Below, in pieces: positions 1 to 6,065 of a stretch of DNA of 6,065 nt. The stretch covers positions 1-6,065 of the forward strand of contig JAHHQS010000200.1 of assembly GCA_020026285.1 (NCBI GenBank), given 5' to 3'. The DNA is from Parabacteroides sp. Its GTDB lineage: Bacteria; Bacteroidota; Bacteroidia; Bacteroidales; Tannerellaceae. The notes under the pieces are model-generated. The model saw only the letters and a list, made by a program, of their open reading frames with translations, ran no database searches and had not been told where the DNA came from. The translations under genes and the position numbers were made by a program. Within the stretch, counting starts at the first letter, position 1. Each line of letters begins with the position of its first letter.

Positions 1-710
1 ATCAGAGTTTAACTCAGTTAAACAGCCATCAACATGACTTGCTCGTCACACAAATCTATAATCATAAAGGGAATTTAGTAAAGGGAACTATACCATCTGT
101 TCCTATTTCCCTAAAAAAAGATTCCCAATGGCGTCTTTCTTATAAATGTAAAGAAATAAATCCGGTTTATGTATATCAGAATCATTTGCATGTACGGGAA
201 TATATGAACGATACTGTATATATGGTGAATGGGTTGAATCAATTCATCCCTAAGTATGTACTTAATTTAGGAAAGTACAAAATTACACCAGAAATGCAAG
301 CCGATATAAATAACTTTGAGAATCGTATAAACGACAAAGTTGTTATTACAGAGATAGCAGAGACATCGAATAAACTGTTGATGCACTATTTTTACAAGTG
401 GAAATTTCATAGTTGTTATTATGATAAGAAAGAACGTAAGGTATATAAATTCGCCAGTGATGGCATCCCGAATGATTATGATGGTGGAGTTGATTTCTTA
501 AATATGTATACAATTTATGGTCAAGAAAACAACTATATTAGGACTAGTTTTCAAGCGGGTGAGTTTATTGATAAAGGAGAAAAGTGCTTATCAAAGAAAC
601 GAACTGCAAAAGGTCATAAATCTGCTGTAAATAGATTTAGAGATTTAGTTATGAGAAAAGTAGATGCAGAGGATAATCCGGTTCTGATGATTGTGAAACT
701 AAAAGACTGA
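1..710 (+). CDS. 6-bladed beta-propeller family protein, C-terminal part (5' end outside window)
   Basis: The reading frame is already open at the left edge (first whole codon at position 3) and has no stop before TGA at 708-710, so this is the last 235 residues of a longer protein. A TTG at 39 and other internal codons could be mistaken for starts, but the open upstream frame argues against them. The segment around LHVREYMNDTVYMV, followed by a PKYVLNLGKYKI stretch, resembles the repeating propeller blades of the Bacteroidales BF3164-like / DUF4934 family, which are usually exported lipoproteins of about 350-400 residues. The N-terminus, where a lipobox would lie, is not visible, so cell location is inferred. 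The C-terminus is rich in Lys and Arg and ends in a hydrophobic strand (PVLMIVKL). Family function is not established; propellers often act as binding scaffolds. The family call rests on remembered pattern, not a search. Confidence 0.72.
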   Translation, partial: QSLTQLNSHQHDLLVTQIYNHKGNLVKGTIPSVPISLKKDSQWRLSYKCKEINPVYVYQNHLHVREYMNDTVYMVNGLNQFIPKYVLNLGKYKITPEMQADINNFENRINDKVVITEIAETSNKLLMHYFYKWKFHSCYYDKKERKVYKFASDGIPNDYDGGVDFLNMYTIYGQENNYIRTSFQAGEFIDKGEKCLSKKRTAKGHKSAVNRFRDLVMRKVDAEDNPVLMIVKLKD

Positions 711-729
711 TATAGTAGGAGTTATCAGT
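706..729 (+). terminator. Weak hairpin over the propeller gene stop codon
   Basis: ACTGATA at 706-712 pairs perfectly with TATCAGT at 723-729 around a 10-nt loop. The left arm contains the TGA stop. The stem is AT-rich and no T tract follows, so it is a poor intrinsic terminator; it could instead protect the mRNA 3' end or mean nothing. Confidence 0.25.
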
Positions 730-795
730 AAGACATCAAACTCAGCAGGAGAGGAGTTAATTCGGTTGAAATAAGTACTCTACTATGGCGGTGAC

Positions 796-819
796 GTATT
801 TTGTCGTAATACATCTTTT
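796..819 (+). terminator. Possible weak terminator in the 711-913 gap
   Basis: GTATT at 796-800 pairs with AATAC at 808-812 around a 7-nt loop, followed by ATCTTTT at 813-819. The stem is only 5 bp and AT-rich. The rest of the 203-bp gap shows no convincing gene. The gap and the promoter element at 870 suggest that the propeller gene and the TPR regulator are transcribed separately. Confidence 0.22.
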
Positions 820-869
820 GAACTTCTTAAACTAAAGAATAATTAATCAATTATTTGTCATAATAGAGT

Positions 870-877
870 TATTTTTG
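870..877 (+). promoter_or_regulatory. Bacteroides-type -7 promoter element for the TPR regulator
   Basis: TATTTTTG matches the Bacteroidales sigma-ABfr -7 consensus TAnnTTTG exactly and ends 36 nt before the ATG at 914, which would give a 5' UTR of about 30 nt. A TTTG lies at 854-857, but only 12 nt separate it from the -7 element rather than the usual 19-21, so no good -33 element is seen. Confidence 0.5.
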
Positions 878-913
878 CCAAAAAGATTCAAACCTCTTTA
901 AAACACTAAATAT

Positions 914-2749
914 ATGACCAAGTCTGACAATAAACTCAGTTCATTTTATTTTGTTCAAAAGACAAAATTTCCACTAACTTTCTTTGTCAGACTATATCTA
1001 TATTTGTTAATTATATTAATAGGATTAAACAGTTGTACCCCAGGTATAAAGGATCAACTGCAACAAGCAGAAGAATTATTGTCTACTGATCCGGACAGCT
1101 CATATAATATTTTAAATTCAATAGACAGCCCTAAGAAACAATCAAAATCAGAATATGCGACCTGGTGTTTGTTAATGACTCAGGCAACGGATAAAAGCGA
1201 CCGGAAGCATACTTCGGATTCACTTATTCATATAGCCGTTCGTTATTTCTCAAAACATAACGAACAAGGCAGACTTGCTACCGCTTATTATACACTAGGG
1301 CGTGTGGAAAAGGAACTAGGAAATAATGATAAGGCTTCGCAATCTTTTCTTAAATCACTGGACATTTCTAAAGGAAGCAAGGATTATGATGTGCAGTATT
1401 TTGCCGCATCGCAATTAGGAACTCTTTATGCATATTCTAATCTGATTGATAAAGCCTTTGATTCATATCAGAAGGCATTGCATTTTGCGGAGCAGGATAA
1501 TGATAGCATCAATTTATCTTATGCATACTCTTATTTAGGCAGGATTTATGGATTGCAGAGGGATTGGATCAAAGCTGAAGATTCGTATAAGCAGGCAATA
1601 TCTATAGCCGAAAGTATATCATATATACCGTCTCTTAAATTGGGATTATCAGAATTGTCTTCAATTTATAGACGTACCGAAAAATATACAGAAGCTTTTG
1701 ATTGTTTGCAAAAGCGATTAAATTTGGAAAAAAAAGAATTAACTAATAATAGTAATAATATTGCGGCTGCTTATTTAAGTTTCGGTGATTTATATCGTTA
1801 CACAAACAAATATGATTTGTCTGCACATTATTTAAATAAAGCCTTGCAGACAACAACAAATTTATACACCAAACGCTCAGCTTACCAATGTTTTTATTTT
1901 TTATATAATCAGCAGGAAGATTATAAAAAGGCTGTAGAATATAATAATTTGTACTGGGAATGCAATGATTCCATCCAGAAAGTGGAGAAACGTCAGGCTT
2001 TAATAGAGGCTCAAGAAAAATATAATAATGAAAAATTATTAATGGAGAAAGAGCAACTGGAATTGAAACATTCCAGACTGTCATTTATTGCTATCACATC
2101 TATTCTATTTCTCGTTATTGTTTTTTTACTTATTTATATCAATAAAAAACGAACAATAATAGGTTTGTTAAATGAATTGAACTCTATCCGATATAAAATA
2201 GCAAAGAATGAAAATACTATTAATGAATATAGACAAGAAATGGCAAAGCAGTCATTCTTACAGTCTGAAGTTGACAATTTACATCAGATAAAGAATGATT
2301 TGGAACAGGAGTTGGAAAGACTTGTCAAAGATAATGAATTGCTAAATAAACAAAAGGATGATATAATAATGTCTTTGAAGCAGAAAGACGAGAAAATTGT
2401 ACATTATGAGGAAGCGATAAAACAAAAAGAAAATACACCTGACATATTCACACGAATTAAACAAACAAGAAAAATAGAAGAGAAAGACTGGCCTGAATTA
2501 ATATCCAATATAGATGCATTACATCAACAATTTTCCGAACGATTAAGAAAGACCTATCCTCAATTATTGGAATCAGATGTCAGATTATGCTGTCTTATAA
2601 AGTTAGGATACACTAGACAAGAACAAATAATATTATTGACTATTACAGAAGACACCCTTGACAAGAGAAAACAGAGGCTAAAAAAGCGTCTGGACAATAA
2701 CAGGAAATGGGAAAAAGGCGATTTGGAAGAAATAATTAACTCACTTTAA
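914..2749 (+). CDS. Membrane-anchored TPR sensor / helix-turn-helix transcriptional regulator
   Basis: A 611-residue protein that probably senses in the periplasm and binds DNA in the cytoplasm. Residues 21-40 are hydrophobic and end in a lipobox (LNSC, Cys41). About six TPR units follow between roughly 120 and 350 (for example near 121-154, 160-193, 202-234, 240-273, 283-313 and 320-350). Residues 389-409 form one strong membrane span followed by Lys-Lys-Arg, which puts the C-terminus inside the cell. Residues 411-507 are Glu/Lys-rich predicted coiled coil. Residues 540-594 (YPQLLESDVRLCCLIKLGY, then a basic KRKQRLKKRL helix) match the pattern of Bacteroidetes TPR-HTH regulators (YPxL...D-RLCA-L-L...RLRKKL). 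The usual KEIA scanning-helix motif is replaced by QEQII, so DNA binding is likely but divergent. No kinase or receiver domain is seen. ATG 914 is the only start that keeps the signal sequence; no Shine-Dalgarno is present, as is normal here. It probably controls the downstream genes (inference from position). Confidence 0.82.
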   Translation: MTKSDNKLSSFYFVQKTKFPLTFFVRLYLYLLIILIGLNSCTPGIKDQLQQAEELLSTDPDSSYNILNSIDSPKKQSKSEYATWCLLMTQATDKSDRKHTSDSLIHIAVRYFSKHNEQGRLATAYYTLGRVEKELGNNDKASQSFLKSLDISKGSKDYDVQYFAASQLGTLYAYSNLIDKAFDSYQKALHFAEQDNDSINLSYAYSYLGRIYGLQRDWIKAEDSYKQAISIAESISYIPSLKLGLSELSSIYRRTEKYTEAFDCLQKRLNLEKKELTNNSNNIAAAYLSFGDLYRYTNKYDLSAHYLNKALQTTTNLYTKRSAYQCFYFLYNQQEDYKKAVEYNNLYWECNDSIQKVEKRQALIEAQEKYNNEKLLMEKEQLELKHSRLSFIAITSILFLVIVFLLIYINKKRTIIGLLNELNSIRYKIAKNENTINEYRQEMAKQSFLQSEVDNLHQIKNDLEQELERLVKDNELLNKQKDDIIMSLKQKDEKIVHYEEAIKQKENTPDIFTRIKQTRKIEEKDWPELISNIDALHQQFSERLRKTYPQLLESDVRLCCLIKLGYTRQEQIILLTITEDTLDKRKQRLKKRLDNNRKWEKGDLEEIINSL

Positions 2750-2760
2750 CACTATAGTGT
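2749..2760. repeat. Perfect 12-bp palindrome at the end of the regulator gene
   Basis: ACACTATAGTGT equals its own reverse complement and overlaps the last base of the TAA stop at 2747-2749. It has no spacer for a hairpin loop and no T tract, so it fits a dimeric protein-binding site better than a terminator. It lies about 95 bp upstream of the next -7 element. It could be chance in AT-rich DNA. Confidence 0.3.
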
Positions 2761-2854
2761 CAGCTAAATAAAACCACATACTATACTTATTTATCTTCAA
2801 TACATATAGTTAGCCGCAATTTTAAATGTCCAGTCAACGAGATAACAACCTTTA

Positions 2855-2862
2855 TATCTTTG
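2855..2862 (+). promoter_or_regulatory. Bacteroides-type -7 promoter element for the DUF3244-like gene and barrel gene
   Basis: TATCTTTG matches TAnnTTTG exactly and ends 34 nt before the ATG at 2897, nearly the same spacing as the element before the regulator. No TTTG is found 19-21 nt upstream, so the -33 box is absent or degenerate, which could mean activator dependence. It is the best visible promoter for both the broken small gene and the barrel gene, because only 26 nt separate these two. Confidence 0.55.
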
Positions 2863-2896
2863 CAGTCGAAATACATAAACTTTTAAATTAAATAAC

Positions 2897-3323
2897 ATGA
2901 ATAGATTGGAGACTGAAAAGAAAAACAGGGGAATTACATTAATCTGTTATTTGCTATTTTTCTATTATTGCCATCATCTATTATGACTGGAGAAAAACAT
3001 AAAGAAATAGATATGGAAGGAGATTGGGTTGAAGGGAATAACGAGGTATGTCCAGAATATCCAATATCTGCGACATACGATACTTCATTTTTATATATTG
3101 AAAGTACCTCTCAACGTTCAGATATAACTGTTCGTATATAAAAAATACTGAAACAATATTAGAAGAAAACGCGAATGCCGAAGAGTTGCCAATAATGATT
3201 CCCATCTCAAGTTTGCAAAATGGTTCTACTTATACATTAGAATTGACTAATCAATGGGGTGATAGGTTAACATATAATAGAATAAATGTTCACATTAAAC
3301 GACCTATGGATTTTATCCCTTAA
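2897..3323 (+). pseudogene. DUF3244-like small secreted protein, broken by two frameshifts
   Basis: Three consecutive frames together make a typical protein of about 142 residues. Frame one starts at ATG 2897 and stops at TGA 2984-2986 after 29 codons. Frame two carries a signal-peptide-like stretch (NLLFAIFLLLPSSIM, 2941-2985) and the mature start (EIDMEGDWVEG), and stops at TAA 3139-3141. Frame three carries the C-terminal half (LQNGSTYTLELTNQWGD, then INVHI) and stops at 3321-3323. Adding one A to the AAAAA run at 2921-2925, and one T or C next to 3140, restores a single frame reading ...EKKKQGNYIN... and ...SDITVRIYKNTETI.... The lysine/glycine-tryptophan start, the VTVRIY strand and the YTLELTNQWGD ending fit DUF3244, a small exported beta-sandwich family of unknown function in Bacteroidales. 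Promoter and spacing are intact, so decay looks recent; sequencing error or programmed frameshifting are the alternatives. Confidence 0.72.
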
Positions 3324-3349
3324 TATTATAAATATCATACTTTACAATT

Positions 3350-5686
3350 ATGAATTATAAAAAGTTTTATCTTGATAATTTTTTAATAATATTCCTCTTA
3401 TTTACAAGTGTCACAACTTTTTCCCAGAATATAAAAGGGAAAATAGTTGATATAAATACACAAGAAGCCTTATCGTTTGTAAATGTGGCTGTAATGAGTG
3501 CCCGGGATTCTTCCATAATAACAGGCACAGTGTCTGATGAAGAAGGCAGATTTTCCGTAGCAATTCCTGATGGAAAACTTTTTACCCGTATATCTTTGAT
3601 TGGTTATGAAACATACATATCTGATATTACTACTAATGATATGGGTATAATAAAACTCAATCCTTCAAAAGAAATGCTTTCTGAAGTTGTTGTGACCGGA
3701 AATGCGAAGATGTTCCGTATGAGCAATGAAGGAATCACGGCTGATGTGCAGAACACTCCGTTGAAAGATATAGGAACATTATCAGATATAGTAGGACAGA
3801 TGCCGTTCGTATCAAAGAGCGACAATTCCTTTACCGTATTAGGAAAAGGCTCTCCTATATTTTATATAAATAACAGATTGGTTCGAGACAACAGTGAGCT
3901 GCAAAGAATCCAGTCTAACGAGATAAAGAAAGTTACTGTTATCACCAATCCGGGAGCTGAATACGATGCTACTGTAAATTCTGTTATAAAAATTGAAACT
4001 TACCGACCTGTCGGTGAAGGCTTCAGCGCTGATCTATGGACTTACAACCGTTATAATTCTGAATGGTACACAATGGACAGAGCTTCTTTCAATTACAGGA
4101 CAGGCAAGTTGGATATTTTCGCTGAAATGTTTTATGCCAATATGGCTTTCCCTAAAGAGCGTTTTTGGCAATTTGAACTTTTTACGGATCAAGGAACACG
4201 TTCTGTTGTTTCAAGGCGTTCGGACAGCGATATGGTCAAATTCTATACACCAAAGGGCGGATTCAATTATATGGTTAATGAAAACCATTCTTTCGGCGTG
4301 CAATATGAATATTCAAATGCCTACGGAAATTCTCATGATTATTCTATAGATACAGAATCTTCCTTAAACGGAAAGGCAGATGACCCTGTTCATACTCGAT
4401 TTGCAGGAAATGAGAACAGTTTCAGCCACTATGTAAATGCTTATTATAACGGTCAACTGGCTGACTGGCTGAATATGAAATTGGATATGGATTATAAAAC
4501 CTCAGACGGAAATCGCAAAGATGCTTCGGATAATACACTAATTGGTCAAACTCAGGAAGAATTGCGGACATTTGAGGATAAGAATTATGATTTGTATGCC
4601 GCAAAGCTCACATTAAAAACTCCGTTGTGGGAAGGCAACCTGACTTATGGGGCGGAAGGTTCATACACAAGAAACGAACAGAATTATTCTGTAACCGAAA
4701 ATGACGGTATCCCGGGAATACAGCCCAATGCCAACCTTGTGAAACAGAATCTTTATTCGGGATTTGTCTCATACAACCGTTCTTTCGGCAAATTGTCTGG
4801 TGAAGTAGGTCTTCGTTATGAAAATGTAAACTCAGAGTATTTTGAGAATGGCAAATTGGTTGAGGAACAAAGCCGCCGTCATCAGCGTTTGTTCCCTTCG
4901 TTCCGATTAAATTATGAGCATAACAAAGATTTGCGTATGGAGTTGGCATATAGAAATACCGTTTCTCGTCCTTCATATCATAGCCTTAGAAGTTCAATTG
5001 GTTATATGGGACCATATCAATATGCTGCAGGTAATCCGTATTTGCAACCGGCTTATACTAACAGCCTGACTTATACGTTAGGATGGAAACAGTTTTCATT
5101 AATGGGAGTTTACAAAAGAACTAAAGACTATATCGCAGAATTTGCGGAATTGTATATGCAAAACTCATTTTTGGGTAAAATGATAAATATAGATAAAGCA
5201 GATTTCCTTACTGTTGCATTGAATTACAATTCGGCTTTTGGAATATGGCGTCCCAACTATGATATATTGGTCGATAAGAATTTTGTGACTTACGGTAATC
5301 CCGGTATCACGTACAACAAGCCATCATTCAACTTCAACCTGAGAAATGGGTTCACTGTAAAAGGTTGGAACTTTGGTGTCGATATAAGTGGAAGAACAAA
5401 AGGCAATAGCAGTTATTATTTGACGTATAATACAAAATTCTCTTGGCGTACCAATATATATGTAAATACCTCATTCTTTGATAATAAACTATTAGTCGGA
5501 TTAGAGGGAATAGATATATTCAATACCATTAATGAAAATAGTCTTGGTATATTTAATGGATTGAATATGTATAGGGACGATATGATGTACCGCCGTACTC
5601 TTATGTTTTCTCTGACTTATCGCTTCAACGCTTCTCCGAAACGCTATAAGGGAAGTAACGCGAGTGATGAGATGTACAGATTATAA
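3350..5686 (+). CDS. Outer-membrane beta-barrel family protein with N-terminal carboxypeptidase-regulatory-like domain
   Basis: A 778-residue protein, full length for the OMP_b-brl_3 / TonB-receptor-like family. Residues 1-26 are a signal peptide (hydrophobic 11-20, likely cleavage after TTFSQ). Residues 27-105 are a CarboxypepD_reg-like beta-sandwich (KGKIVDINTQEALSFVNV ... GTVSDEEGRFS ... LIGYE). SEVVVTG at 111-117 marks the junction to a plug-like domain at about 118-218, including PIFYINNRLVRD and NPGAEYDA (200-207). From about 225 to the end there are alternating aromatic barrel strands with RPSYHSLRSS-type receptor motifs, finishing in LMFSLTYRFN (751-760) and an 18-residue polar tail. 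It should sit in the outer membrane; cargo is unknown. It is not SusC-like in length and no SusD partner lies in the window. It begins 26 nt after the broken DUF3244-like gene with no promoter between, so it is probably co-transcribed. Whether it is a true TonB-dependent transporter is uncertain, as no clear TonB box precedes the plug. Confidence 0.88.
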   Translation: MNYKKFYLDNFLIIFLLFTSVTTFSQNIKGKIVDINTQEALSFVNVAVMSARDSSIITGTVSDEEGRFSVAIPDGKLFTRISLIGYETYISDITTNDMGIIKLNPSKEMLSEVVVTGNAKMFRMSNEGITADVQNTPLKDIGTLSDIVGQMPFVSKSDNSFTVLGKGSPIFYINNRLVRDNSELQRIQSNEIKKVTVITNPGAEYDATVNSVIKIETYRPVGEGFSADLWTYNRYNSEWYTMDRASFNYRTGKLDIFAEMFYANMAFPKERFWQFELFTDQGTRSVVSRRSDSDMVKFYTPKGGFNYMVNENHSFGVQYEYSNAYGNSHDYSIDTESSLNGKADDPVHTRFAGNENSFSHYVNAYYNGQLADWLNMKLDMDYKTSDGNRKDASDNTLIGQTQEELRTFEDKNYDLYAAKLTLKTPLWEGNLTYGAEGSYTRNEQNYSVTENDGIPGIQPNANLVKQNLYSGFVSYNRSFGKLSGEVGLRYENVNSEYFENGKLVEEQSRRHQRLFPSFRLNYEHNKDLRMELAYRNTVSRPSYHSLRSSIGYMGPYQYAAGNPYLQPAYTNSLTYTLGWKQFSLMGVYKRTKDYIAEFAELYMQNSFLGKMINIDKADFLTVALNYNSAFGIWRPNYDILVDKNFVTYGNPGITYNKPSFNFNLRNGFTVKGWNFGVDISGRTKGNSSYYLTYNTKFSWRTNIYVNTSFFDNKLLVGLEGIDIFNTINENSLGIFNGLNMYRDDMMYRRTLMFSLTYRFNASPKRYKGSNASDEMYRL

Positions 5687-5726
5687 GAAGATTATCGAGA
5701 CACTTTCCAAAATATTGTGTAAATGA

Positions 5727-5772
5727 GAAAACAGGATTCAGATACCCCCCCTTATATCTGGATTCTGTTTTC
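5727..5772. terminator. Strong bidirectional terminator hairpin with C7 loop
   Basis: The arm at 5727-5744 pairs with 5755-5772 over 18 positions, 16 Watson-Crick and 2 G-U. The outer pairs are A-tract against T-tract (AAAA 5728-5731 with TTTT 5768-5771), so each strand ends in a U run and the hairpin can stop transcription both ways. It begins 40 nt after the barrel gene stop and touches the stop codon of the reverse-strand gene fragment, as expected between convergent genes. The 10-nt loop contains seven C in a row (5745-5751). A forward open frame across 5723-5938 is only an accident of this hairpin. Confidence 0.85.
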
Positions 5773-6065
5773 AACCCTGTTGCATATATGCGAACGCAAT
5801 CTGTATGGAATCCATTGCTGCATACATGTGGATAGCATTTACGTTGGCAAAAGCTTTCGTCCTTTAATTTCCTTCCCAGATAGTAGTTCGCTAAAGCCTG
5901 GTCATGTGGTGAACCTTTCCTTTTCCATTAATACTTAGCCTGTTCCAAATCATCCATATAGGTTCCGCAAGGAAAATGCTTCTCGAGTTTTTTATGTTGG
6001 CTTGAATGCTAATTCGCTATTTCTTCATCTGTCAGTCCTGTAATCTGTTTGATTTGGGAAACAGG
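5771..6065 (-). pseudogene. Decayed 3' end of an unidentified convergent gene (continues past the window)
   Basis: Read leftward from 6065, the reverse strand gives protein-like pieces separated by lesions. The first is PVSQIKQITGLTDEEIAN (6065-6012), stopped by TAG at 6009-6011. The same frame resumes with KKLEKHFPCGTYMDDLEQAKY and is stopped by TAA at 5928-5930. It continues with HDQALANYYLGRKLKDE to about 5853. A one-base shift near 5855-5860 leads into KAFANVNAIHMY and on to AFAYMQQG with a TGA stop at 5771-5773, flush against the bidirectional terminator. The amphipathic, helical content and the final stop placement suggest a once-functional gene rather than noise. I do not recognise the family. 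The ITGLTDEEI segment recalls the C-terminal helices of PD-(D/E)XK (Rpn/YhgA-like) transposase-nucleases, but that is a weak resemblance and the remaining pieces do not support it clearly. Confidence 0.5.

Noticed and set aside
785..835. Possible 16-residue peptide (MAVTYFVVIHLLNFLN) in the 711-913 gap
   Set aside because: Too short to judge, no ribosome-binding context, and it overlaps the weak hairpin at 796-819; chance is the simpler explanation.
1743..2084. 113-codon reverse-strand open frame inside the TPR regulator gene
   Set aside because: Antisense to the TPR and membrane region, with low-complexity tyrosine and asparagine runs produced by AAT/ATT repeats in the real gene.
2981..3205. 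74-codon reverse-strand open frame over the broken small gene
   Set aside because: The forward strand gives consistent DUF3244-like pieces on the same bases; the reverse translation shows no family pattern.
3993..4349. 118-codon forward open frame overlapping the barrel gene in another frame
   Set aside because: It lies wholly inside the barrel coding sequence, whose protein pattern is convincing; no start context or family pattern supports the alternative.
4608..4976. 122-codon reverse-strand open frame inside the barrel gene
   Set aside because: It is antisense to a clearly coding, full-length barrel gene, has no family pattern and no promoter, and is typical of a shadow frame.
5782..5791. 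10-bp palindrome GCATATATGC
   Set aside because: It falls within the decayed reverse-strand coding region and is short and AT-rich, so chance is likely.
5723..5938. 71-codon forward open frame after the barrel gene
   Set aside because: It starts inside the terminator hairpin, runs through the stem and C7 loop, and overlaps protein-like pieces on the reverse strand; its own translation has no recognisable pattern.

Overview
The window looks like a piece of a Bacteroidales chromosome (Bacteroides, Phocaeicola, Parabacteroides or Prevotella type). The reasons are the protein families present, the AT-rich composition, the lack of Shine-Dalgarno sequences before the start codons, and two perfect copies of the Bacteroides -7 promoter motif TAnnTTTG placed just upstream of genes. 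No tRNA, rRNA, CRISPR array or intact mobile element was seen.

Layout: (1) positions 1-710 (+) hold the C-terminal 235 codons of a 6-bladed beta-propeller protein whose start lies outside the window. (2) Positions 711-913 are non-coding, with two weak hairpins and a -7 promoter element. (3) Positions 914-2749 (+) encode a 611-residue regulator: N-terminal lipoprotein-type signal, TPR repeats, one membrane segment, coiled coil, and a divergent C-terminal helix-turn-helix. (4) Positions 2750-2896 hold a 12-bp palindrome on the regulator's stop codon and a second -7 promoter. (5) Positions 2897-3323 (+) are a small secreted DUF3244-like gene broken by two single-base frameshifts. (6) Positions 3350-5686 (+) encode a 778-residue outer-membrane beta-barrel protein with an N-terminal carboxypeptidase-regulatory-like domain, beginning 26 nt after the broken gene and so probably in its operon. 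(7) Positions 5727-5772 form an 18-bp hairpin with an unusual seven-C loop, most likely a bidirectional terminator. (8) Positions 5771-6065 (-) are the decayed 3' end of a convergent, unidentified gene.

How the parts may work together (inference): a one-protein membrane sensor/regulator sits beside a two-gene unit for a small exported protein and an outer-membrane barrel, with an envelope beta-propeller protein upstream. This could be a cell-surface module controlled by the adjacent regulator. In this strain the small secreted component appears to be lost by frameshift, while the long genes on both sides remain intact. No substrate or phenotype can be read from the sequence.
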